A stretch of DNA of 48,878 bases from Gnetum montanum (Eukaryota > Streptophyta > Gnetopsida > Gnetales > Gnetaceae), in assembly GCA_015680685.1 (NCBI GenBank), contig MNCI01000266.1, positions 162,644 to 211,521 of the forward strand, written 5' to 3'. The notes under the pieces are model-generated. The model saw only the letters and a list, made by a program, of their open reading frames with translations. It was not told the DNA's origin and searched no databases. This document shows, in pieces, positions 10,732 to 19,445 of this stretch. The position numbers and the translations under genes are program-made. The stretch's first letter is position 1; each line of letters begins with the position of its first letter.

Positions 10732-11255
10732 NATACCAGAGAACAATTACGCTGCGCACCAGAGCTAAAAACCCTTTACGCTAGATAGTCCTGTACGCTG
10801 GGCACACAGTCTCTATGCTCCGCCTACAGCATGAACCAGCCGAGTCATCCCTACATCCACCAGGGCTTTTCGTCCGCCTTGTGTTCCATCGCAACTGCGT
10901 TAGACCGGTGCACTGTACTTTGACTCTGTAATACCATTGTTTACAGTTTACGCTAATTTCTTGCATGTGTTTCTGTTTACGCTCATTTACATTTACGCCC
11001 TGTCCGCATCTGTTACGCTGTTTACGCTCTCATTTACACCTGTCATGTCGTTTACGCATAACCCAGTGTGTAACACTTCGGTATACGTTTGGGGAAATCC
11101 TTGTCTAATCCGCGTGCGGACCACCCAAGGTACTCTACCTTTGTGCATTCCAGCTCACCCTTAGGCAAAGGTAGGATCTTCTGTGCATGCCCTACGATCC
11201 CACGGTCTCTGTTTCCTTCCAGCCAGGGATCGACGATTTCAGGCGGTACAGAAAT

Positions 11256-11272
11256 TGGTGCTAGAAGGAGGG
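11256..11272 (+). other. Primer binding site of E1, tRNA-Asn
   Basis: TGGTGCTAGAAGGAGGG is complementary to the 3' end of plant tRNA-Asn (…CTTCTAGCGCCA), with one C-to-T change at the fourth base. It lies 5 bases after the LTR, the same spacing as in E2. Confidence 0.8.
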
Positions 11273-11914
11273 CCTCCGCCTAAAACCTTGCCTGCATGCT
11301 CCCCAACGTCTACACTCATCAACGTTCTTGCTGCCCTGTTCAAGACTCACTCCCTGCAAGTCTTTCAGCGTCTACACTACCAGCTTCACATGGACTCTGT
11401 CCACAGAAACCCCAGTGTCTATGCTGCCACACACACGCTACACATTTTACTCTGCATATTTTCCCTACGCCGCACATAAAGCTGTTAAATTTTACGCTAC
11501 ACATTTTACTCACGCCGCATAGTTTACGCTACGTTGTTGTCTAGTTACGCTGCACGCTCTTACGCTAAAGACCTTATCTACGCTTTACGCCAACTTTGTC
11601 CCTGCCATTCTTTATGCCTTAGATTTGTTTTACGCTGTATCCTATTTTTATGCTGTATCCTATTTTTACGCTGCACCCATTATCTTGTTTTTACCCCACA
11701 CCCTTTTACGCTGTGCCTGGATGCTGTACACACTGTCTAGCGTATACGTTGAACCACTTATGCCGTCGACTCGTCTACACCAACCATATACGCTACATAC
11801 ATATACGTTGTATACGCTATCATTATATGCTATCAGCTTAAGTGTATACGCTATAATCTACGCAGTACATTAATTTCGCATTTCCAGACCATTTCATACC
11901 CACAACATATCATC
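11273..11914 (+). other. E1 leader, rich in TTTACGCT and TACGCT motifs
   Basis: The stretch from the primer site to the gag start codon has only short frames. It is very rich in TTTACGCT, CTACGC and TACGCTG motifs (about 11500-11870), including a doubled CTGTATCCTATTTTTA unit near 11633-11670. CpG survives here far more than in the older copies. Confidence 0.55.
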
Positions 11915-14049
11915 ATGAACCCTGTCAACACCACCGCTGCCACTACTCAGGTCACTAACATCCTAGACACCATGGCTATCCAACAGCCCATCGCACAACA
12001 CCCAGGAGTACAACCCATAGCGGGGCTCCGCCGGTCCTTAAGGTTACAAGGGAGGAACCCAGCCTCCAACATTATAACACAGGACCAATATAACTTCATA
12101 TGTATTAAGATACAAGCCGGCCTGGCTATGGATCGAGCCGAAATGGAAGTAAAGAGGCAGTTCGAACTCTTTTACAGGGGGGGACACGAGTTCATCCCTT
12201 CCCCGTATGATGTAATCCCCATTCCAGAGTAGTAGTCAGAGCTCGTCACATAGCTCCTCCTACATAGGAGCCACTCGTTCGATCAGCCTACGGTGGATTC
12301 CCAACTGGAAGAAGAGGACGAATTCGCTGCCCAATCAGAGCACAAGGACTCCTATCACACCCTCAATCCACAAAACCATCTCAACCCTATTTTTCATCCA
12401 GACACAGGGGAGATCATGCCCCTCCAACCCCTTAGGTTCACCTAGGCCCAAGTACCGCCACTGGAAACATCAGCACTAGTGCATATTCCTCCCCCGAACG
12501 ACCCCCAACCCAACACATTCCCTCTCGCAATCATCCCCGCTGCAGCTGCAAGCTCGTCCTCATAAGCACTGCCCCCTCATAATAGCATGGGAGTGACATT
12601 CCCACCCCGAGTGATAGGGATGCCACACGCGATACCGACATCCACATCCGCTCACTACATCCAGCACATTCAAACGCACGCAGCCCCATCGACTGTCGTA
12701 ACCCAACAAGGAGTCCCTTCGTACAACGTGGCCAGGTAATGGCCAACGATGGGTGCGCCGTCACACCAATCCTCCCACCACCCGGTGCCACCCCACACGG
12801 TGCCACCAGCCAATTCTCCCCCGGTACAGCCACGACCACAGCAACAACAGCCTTTCCCCTATAATGTGCCATCCTTAGTACCATCCACTGTAAACTTTCC
12901 ACAAGCACAACCGCCGACTGCACAACTTTCCACCTTTCAACCCACCGTCCAATAGTCTAACCCGTACAATATACCACAACCTCAAGCCGCCATGTTACCA
13001 AGTGCCCAAGATTGGACAGATGCCAAAAAACTGATGCAAGAATTAACTGACGAGGTGAAACGCCTCAAAACAGCTGCCGACGGGGAGTTGAAAGTAGTGG
13101 ATTTCTACCACGATGACCCCATCAGCTCTTCTGTCCCATCCTTAACTTTTTCCAAAGCTGTCTCCTTACCAACACTAACCAAATACAACTGCGAGACAGA
13201 CCCCAATGCTCATTTAATAACATTTAGGTTAGAATGTGTGCTACTCCAGGCATGGCCCCATGCCATTCTCCGAGTGTTCCCCATGTCCCTCGCAAGGAGA
13301 GCACTTGATTGGTATCGAGCGCTGCCAAGGAATTCCATCTTCTCCTTGGAAGACTTATTACACTAGTTCGTGACCAGGTTCAAATACAACTTGAAACCCG
13401 AAGCCACACTGGACAGCCTCATACAGGTCAAGCAAGCACCGCTTGAACCTGTACAGAAATTTATTCAGAGGTGGAGCGCCGCTCTCAACGAGCTGCATGA
13501 GCCAATCTCCCAGACCTACCAGCTTACTATTCTAAAAGGGGCCGTTAATGATTTCTTTAAATCCAAGCTATACTACCTTAACGTGTGTAATCTTAACCAA
13601 GCATTTCTACAAATTAAAAACATAGAAGAAGCGGCTCAAAACAACCATGACTCTGCATACCTAGCCTTTAAAAATCAACACACTAAAAAAGATAAAGAGA
13701 AGGCTAAGGCAACTATAGAGGCGATAGCGGGGGCGCAACAACAAAACAAACCGCCGGTAACCCCTACTAACTACAATAAACCAACTCCCACAACCGCGCA
13801 AGAATCATCATCGCAACAGAACCCAACAAACCGTATGTAAAATTTCGAGAGGAAAGAACCCTCTCAATACATGCCTCTGCCAATGAAGCCATCCCAGCTC
13901 TTCGATCAACTCTTGAAGGCTGGGTTAATGAAGCATAAACAGTTATCCCCTGCGGAAATCTAGAGACACGACCGGTTTTGTCAACTCGTTCAAAACCCAA
14001 GCCTAGCAACACCGGATGAGTCTCCCATACCCAAAGGCTTCAGAATGGA

Positions 14050-14110
14050 TCGCTTTTGCGATTACCATCAATGAAATGGGCACGGTACAGATTACTATTT
14101 CACCTTGAAG
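14050..14110 (+). other. Degenerate gag zinc motif in E1
   Basis: FCDYHQ, then a TGA, then NGHGTDYYFTLK. In E2 the stop position is cysteine (CDYHQCKGHGTDYYFTLK). It corresponds to the CxYH...GHxTxxC nucleic-acid-binding motif of plant Ty3/gypsy gag, with the last cysteine now tyrosine in both copies. Confidence 0.6.
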
Positions 14111-14314
14111 CAGGATTTATAGTGGATGATCAATGAAGGCCAAATCACTTTTGACGAGGCCAACCCGATCCAACCGCAGAATCAAGCCATGGGGGTCTAT
14201 AAAGACCCTTTGAATACTAAATAGGCACCGTACGTTATTAATACAATCTATCTTGATGATGATTCCGAGGCATCCAACATTAACACCATCTACCTTGAGT
14301 GTACACAACAAACA

Positions 14315-14765
14315 TCCAATCAGCCATTTATAGTTCGCATTTCTGCTCCTGCGTCCACATCCATGCCCCAACCACCGCATGCCCCACAGCGACCATATGT
14401 TATTCAGATGCCCCCAGCTATAGCAATGTCTAACACCATGACACGTGACAAGTCATACGTGGTGCATGTCCCTCCCGTCATTCCCTCAAATGCACCAACC
14501 CCTCATACTCGGCCTACCCCTTTCATAGTCCGAGTACCACCAGCAGTTGCAACAGCGGAGGTTCAACCTCCGCCAAAACCAACCCCTTATGTTGTTAGGA
14601 TGCCCAAAAGTCCTAATGATTACAAAGCCTCTACATCACAAATGCAAGGCGAACCTAGCCCCTACGTCATTAGGGTACCTGGCCAGCCTTCTAACCAACC
14701 ACATCCGATGGTACAATCGCAACCCCGCCCAGCTCCATATGTGGTAAAAGTCCCAGGGCAACCCG
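14315..14765 (+). repeat. Seven PYVIRVP-type protein repeats in E1 gag-protease
   Basis: PFIVRIS, PYVIQMP, SYVVHVP, PFIVRVP, PYVVRMP, PYVIRVP and PYVVKVP follow each other at about 20 to 26 residues, joined by proline-rich linkers. Homologous repeats are in E2 (24318-24840) and E3 (33768-33960). Confidence 0.8.
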
Positions 14766-16139
14766 AGGTGTCAAGACCAGTCCCACCTCCACGCCACACA
14801 CAAGAACGCATAGCATATAGGCTTACACGTGAACGTGTGGAGAAGGAATGCCAACGGCTAGCTGTGGGGCCACCTAAGCCCACTCCGCTTAACTCTGTAC
14901 CCATGTCGTCATCTAACAACCAACCGAACACAGGCAACGAAGGTGAATCATTTGAAAAACATGAACCACCTAAAACGATAGTTCCGAACAAGAATGACAA
15001 ATCAAAAAAACATGAAATAAAACTATTGGACCCAATGGACCTAGTCATCGCTGATAAAAACATCCCCAATAGTGGAGACTTCGCAACGGCCTTGACACAA
15101 GTCACCCAAGCATTGAAACAAAAGAACACTTCACTAAGCTTGTACGACTTGGTTCTAACATCCCAAACACATCGGGAAGCTTTAGTACGTATGTTAACGT
15201 TGATCCCAGTAAGTGAGGACTTGCCCCCAAACGAACCCTCCATTCATGCGGTAATGTACTCGCCTCACGAGACTACTCCTAAACCCTTAAGCTTTCATGA
15301 TGACAACATTAAGGTGGACAAGAAAATAGGGGAGATAACAACAGCCCCCATGTTCATAATGATACGTATAAACCAGTTCAAAATACATAGGGTCCACGTA
15401 GACGATGGAGCCGCAACAAACGTTGTGCCATACCCCATCATGGAGCAACTAGGGCTTACTGAGTTAATTAAACCAATCACAACTACATGTTTAAAGTCAT
15501 TCAGCGGGTCACGCGTAATGGTAAAAGGCATAATAACCTTAGATTTCATAGTAGGAGACCAATTCCCTACATCTACCAATTTCCTAGTGGTCAATGAAAT
15601 GCCAAGATTCAACCTAATATTGGGAAGACCCTGGTTGGCCCAACTGAGAGTTGTCTCCTCCCCTATACACCAAGAAATTCACTTGCCTTATGAGGACGGT
15701 GAAATCATCATACACAGGGAAGCAGCTACTCCTATCATTTCATCACACATGGACATGGACCAGGGCTCAGAGGTCGAGCTCGAAAAGCCTAGCCGAAATG
15801 ACAAGAATCCGCAACCACCGATAAGCAGTAAACCTTTAGATGCGGAACAAGAGTCTCCTAAAACAGAAACGCCTACGTCTAACACTGTACATACGGATTC
15901 CCAATTAGAAACTAACACAGAAATCATGCCAACTACCGAAACATCTGAAAACACTGACACAGGAACCACTTACATGCCCGACGTACACGCCTCAGCGTAG
16001 ACATCCAACTTACACGCCCGATGTACACGCCTCACATGTATGCTCAGCAGGTACAATAGATGCATACGCTCGATGATGAAATCCAAAGATAGCATGAAGA
16101 CAGCACTAAAGAGAAAGAATTGAAGCAAGTTGACAACTG

Positions 16140-16320
16140 TCAGCGTATACGCCCCAGCGTATATGCCCAGCATCCATCAGCGTATATGCCCAGCGTATAC
16201 GCCCAGCGTCCATAATATCTCCACCCAATTTCACACACGCCCAACACGTCTAGCATATATGCCTAGCGTATACGCCGGCCTGATGTAGCATATACGCCCT
16301 GCGTATACGCCCAGCAGATG
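16140..16320. repeat. GCGTATACGC palindrome array in the E1 3' LTR
   Basis: About eight copies of GCGTATACGC or one-base variants, most followed by CCCAGC or CCCTGC, in U3 upstream of the TATA box. Confidence 0.75.
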
Positions 16321-16402
16321 TAATATGTTGTATATTTGTAAATTGTGTGCACCCATTCAACGCGCCACATGTCTCCTAACCTGAGTCTAGTGTAACAACC
16401 GG

Positions 16403-16410
16403 TATAAAAA
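16403..16410 (+). promoter_or_regulatory. TATA box of the E1 3' LTR
   Basis: TATAAAAA preceded by AACCGG, downstream of the palindrome array. The inverted block at 10690-10731 contains its counterpart in the left LTR. Confidence 0.55.
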
Positions 16411-16973
16411 CCCCCATTTTCCACTTCATCCAGGTCGATTGGCAAAAAACTCCAGAGCATACCAGAGAACAATTACGCTGCACACCAGAGCCAAAACCCT
16501 TTACGTTGGATAGTCCTATACGCTGGGCACACAGTCTCTATGCTCCGCCTACAGCGCAAACCAGCCGAGTCATCCCTGCATCCACTAGGGCTTTTCATCC
16601 ACCTTGTGTTCCATCACAACTGCGTTAGACCGGTGCACTGTACTTTGACTCTGTAATACCATTGTTTACAGTTTACGCTAATTTCTTGCATGTGTTTCTA
16701 TTTACACATTTACATTTACGCCCTATTCGCATCTGTTACGCTGTTTACGCTCTTGTTTACGCCCGTCACGTCGTTTACACATAACCCAGCGTGTAACACT
16801 TCGGTATACGTTCAGGGAAATCCTTGTCTGATCCGTGTGCGAACCACCCAAGGTACTCTACCTTCGTGCATTCTAGCTTGCCCTCAGGAAAATGTAGGGT
16901 CTTATGTGCATGCCTTGCGATCCCACAGTCTCTGTTTCCTTCCAGCCGGGGACCAACGATTTCAGGCAGTATG

Positions 16974-17280
16974 ATGGGGACTTCAACCAAGGGGTCTTCG
17001 GTGATGTTATCAGCTTCTAAGTCCAGAGTCTTGGTCATCGTTTCGAAACAATCTAACTTTTGTTGAGTTGATGCCACAAAGGTGTTGTTTGTTGTTGAAC
17101 CTAAGTCAATAGACGCCATGTTGATTTCTCAAGTGATCGTTCCATGCGGTCCATTGATAGACAGTGGTAGGAATAATTGCTTGCCGTCCATGATGTATGC
17201 TCTTGCCAACAAATAGCGAGCAGCTTTGATTAGGTGGCTGGTTATTTTCAAATGTAAGTAATTTATGCGTTTATATATCT
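16974..17280 (-). pseudogene. Possible 5' part of E2 pol, cut off by E1
   Basis: A minus-strand frame starts beyond 17119 and reads MDGKQLFLPLSINGPHG, one TGA, then NMASIDLGSTTNN and NITEDPLVEVPIILPE before it enters the E1 LTR. It is coding-like but matches no domain I can name. Removing E1 with one copy of GTATG places it directly before the RT lead-in of E2, though one frameshift is then needed. I infer it to be the protease-RT linker of E2 pol; it could also be an unrelated relic. Confidence 0.35.
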
Positions 17281-17700
17281 AAACTAGACTAAGGCCTGTG
17301 ATGGTAATTTATCATTGTATTCGGACGCATGGCAATTTAAGGCCTTATCGGGCTGAATGTGGCAGTTTAAGGCCTTACCGGGCCGAATGTGTCATTGTAA
17401 AAGCCGAACACTTAATTTTTTTTCTATAGTATTAATTTCTTTTTTGTTTCAGAGGCTCAGTGATGGGAGACACTTAACTTTTGTTGCTATTTATTCTTTA
17501 TCTTTGATTGATATATTCTTTTTCATATAGAGAATTTTCTCCTTCTCTTTACAAGAAACCATTTAGTAAGAAGTGAAAAGCTGATGAGGACACTGGTAGT
17601 TTATCATCGTACCTGGATGCATAGCAGTTTAGGGCCTTACCAGGCTGAATGTGCTAGTTTAAGGCCTTACTAGGCCATATGTGGCGGTTCATGACATCTA
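17280..17700. repeat. Degenerate short repeats, AGTTTAAGGCCTTACCGGGCC type
   Basis: Two clusters (17300-17400 and 17600-17700) of GGCAGTTTAAGGCCTTA-CGGGC-GAATGTG, five to six copies in all, separated by a T-rich stretch. Same family and orientation as the blocks at 6720, 22741 and 32100. Confidence 0.7.
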
Positions 17701-18245
17701 GTTGGTTGTATGATTTGTTCATGGTTATTGGGTGTGAGACTATTAGATGAGGAATTTGCATCAAAATGTTTAGTGTGGACAACTAGAATCATTTCGCAAG
17801 AGAATATGGTGTGTGGTAGTGTTCATTATATCGTTATTTTTGTTTTGCGTTTGCTCATACTTTATACTTTGGTTAATGTTGAAAAAATTGAATAAAATAT
17901 TCAACGCGGTGGCAGCGAGGTCAACGCGGCAGTATAAAATACATGGATTGAGCGTGAACCCAACAGTCAACACAGGTAGCGTGAACTTGAGCCAAATCGC
18001 ATCGTGAGCATGAACCAAATTTTGCAGCGTGAACGTGCATTTTAGATGATAGTTTTCGCATGAACCTCGAGCCCACGACATCATTGTCAACCTTGGTCCC
18101 ATGGTGTTAGTGTCAACCTCGGTCCCATGGCGTCAACGTAGAGGACCAATGACCTTCAACGTGTAGGGTTCAACGCAGCGTGCAAGAATCAGAGTAGCGT
18201 GCAGGATTAAACCCCGGTGTGCAGCGTTCAGTGATCAGGGCAGCA
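17701..18245. other. Upstream region of the opposite-strand gene in E2
   Basis: No long frame. The first half is AT-rich; from about 17905 the sequence turns CpG-rich with repeated GCGTGAAC and GGTCAACGCGG motifs. It separates the short repeats from the first ATG of the plus-strand gene and is where its promoter would be. Confidence 0.45.
17933..17940 (+). promoter_or_regulatory. Candidate TATA box for the opposite-strand gene of E2
   Basis: TATAAAAT stands alone in a GC-richer stretch about 305 bases before the ATG at 18246, on the strand of the gene and opposite to the element's own promoter. Confidence 0.35.
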
Positions 18246-18376
18246 ATGGGCAAGGGAAAGGAAGTAGAAAGTTAGGGGAGGAAGGAGCCCAGCTTGACCT
18301 TTGCGGAGGAAAGCGAGGCGATGCTCCAGTGTCTGCCCAAACCCATGATCCCCTCATGGTCAGGATTGTCGTGTCG

Positions 18377-18785
18377 GTAAACCCCGATCCTCTGCCAACA
18401 GTTGTATTTCTCTTTAATTTTCCTATCTTTTATCATGGCGTATAGCATGTAGCTTAGCCTGTTTCCATAGTATGGATCTGGCATGTAGGAATTTTTGGTT
18501 ATGCGCTCAGCGTACAAGGTAGGGCTAAAATGCTCAGCATGTGGGGATTGTGTACCCACGTTCCAGCATGCGGCACGCAGGGTTCGCACGCTGAGTTCTG
18601 CAGCATGCAGCATGCAGGGTTAGCAGATTGAGTTTTGCAACGTGCAACGTGCAGGGTTCGCACGCTAAGTTTTGCAGCGTGTATACGTCGAGCATGAACC
18701 TTGGGAATTTTTTCTAAGTGTCGGCCCCCGATGTCAAACCTTCTCTTTGTGTGGCATATTGACTTTGGTTCCTAAATACTTGCAG
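18377..18785 (+). other. Proposed intron 1 of the opposite-strand gene
   Basis: It starts GTAAAC after GTGTCG and ends TACTTGCAG before GATCCT. The codon split is two plus one, giving arginine, and the frame continues from the leader exon into the FCP1-like domain. It contains the 37-bp repeats. Confidence 0.5.
18570..18680. repeat. 37-bp tandem repeat, three copies, in intron 1
   Basis: Units 18570-18606, 18607-18643 and 18644-18680 share GCAGGGTT, then GCA or GCAC, then TGAGTTNTGCA. No similar array is found near the E3 gene. Confidence 0.75.
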
Positions 18786-19445
18786 GGATCCTAAACCTTT
18801 CCTCCTAGTGGTGGAGCTTGTTGGAGTCCTAACATGGTTCGGGCCCATTGATCCTGATGAGCCTATCCCTGATATGATTGTCGACCAAAATGGGGTATGG
18901 TTCTGAGAAGGGGCTTTTGAATTCCTTGCCTTCATTTTAGACAGATTTAAAGTGGTAATATGGTCCCATCTAAGTGAATAATTAGCGTAGAGCATGCTTG
19001 AGACGATGTTACCAGGATCTTCAAATGACATCATGGCTTTCATGGTGGACATCGACGAGGGACCACTTACAATTGAGGATGGTCCCTCTGGAGGGCCCAG
19101 ATCCATCCATCTATTGTCGCGTGTATGGGACTTATTGTCACATGACCCTCACCATCTTAATAACACCTTATTTTTGGCGACTCATGCGCATACATTATTT
19201 TAGAATCCTCCGGGCACGGTATATAGGTTGGAGAGGTAAGGTTGTTTAATGTGTTGTTTCTATTCTAATGTTCAGTGTTTGCTCTTGTTTTGATTACCGT
19301 TCTTTTTCAGGCCCCAAGTTGACAAAGATGGAATATGCATAGGCGACGATGGACTTGCATTGGCTCACACTGCTTTAGAGACTTTTATGGCAGGTCCCAC
19401 CCTCCGTGGAGTTGTGTTAGCTTAGACTAAGGGTGACATCATTCA
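18786..19445 (+). other. FCP1/NLI-interacting-factor (HAD) fold without catalytic aspartates
   Basis: Landmarks in order: LLVVELVGVL, where family members read LLVLDLDGVL; then EGAFEFLAFILDRFKVVIWS, matching the RPG..EFL.F..ERF.VGIWSS block; then SRVWDLL, followed by NNTLFLATHAHTLF, one stop and NPPGTVY, matching NTLL.DDSPYKAL.NPP.T; then GDDGLALAHTALETF, matching GPGGDL..YLEGL. The domain runs across the intron 19236-19310 in frame. Both motif-I aspartates and the DDSP pair are replaced, so a phosphatase reaction is not expected. The similarity is judged by eye. Confidence 0.65.

Larger units (their letters stand above)
10404..11250 (+). mobile_element. 5' LTR of E1
   Basis: It aligns with 15974-16968 from the TAGACATCCAACTTACACGC segment to the GATTTCAGGC end, with two exceptions: about 185 bases present in the right LTR (16219-16403) are missing, and 10690-10731 is inverted. 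The left boundary is uncertain because both copies start in a motif array. The right end lies 5 bases before the primer site. Confidence 0.65.
11915..16000 (+). pseudogene. gag-pro: gag-protease polyprotein of E1 (broken by 13 stops)
   Basis: A single frame of 1362 codons starts at ATG 11915 and stays in register to 16000 despite 13 in-frame stops: nine TAG, three TAA and one TGA. Order along the protein: a short N-terminal RRSLRLQGR segment, a proline/glutamine-rich linker, the retrotransposon gag domain (about 12992-13640; ARRALDWYRALP, RFKYNLKPE and VQKFIQRWSAAL), a KKDKEKAKAT basic patch, a degenerate zinc motif CDYHQ-xNGH, seven PYVIRVP-type repeats, then an aspartic protease with VHVDDGAATNVV and ILGRPWLAQL. 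Gag would form the particle and protease would cleave it. The ORF ends in LTR-type sequence, so its natural C-terminus has been lost. E2 carries the same protein on the other strand. Confidence 0.85.
10404..16968 (+). mobile_element. E1: non-autonomous gag-protease LTR element nested in E2
   Basis: Two LTRs of the same orientation (about 10404-11250 and 15974-16968) bound a primer site and a single gag-protease frame; no RT, RNase H or integrase is present. The gag-protease frame runs almost directly into the right LTR. The 5-base string GTATG stands just left of the element (10399-10403) and at its right edge (16969-16973) and is a candidate target duplication. The U5, primer site and gag-protease are homologous to those of E2 while U3 differs. 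I infer a short element mobilised by the enzymes of an E2-like partner. Confidence 0.65.
15974..16968 (+). mobile_element. 3' LTR of E1
   Basis: It matches the left LTR (10404-11250) in order and orientation and keeps about 185 bases lost or unassembled there. It contains the GCGTATACGC array at 16140-16310, a TATA box at 16403 and the U5 that is shared with the E2 LTRs. No polypurine tract is visible just upstream. Confidence 0.7.

Noticed and set aside
11534-11873. Overlapping plus-strand frames in the E1 leader as small genes
   Set aside because: They are produced by the TACGCT-rich composition, overlap each other in several frames and have no counterpart in E2.
14662-15243. Long minus-strand frame opposite E1 gag-protease
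   Set aside because: It is the shadow of a biased coding strand; the plus-strand frame has the gag-protease motifs.
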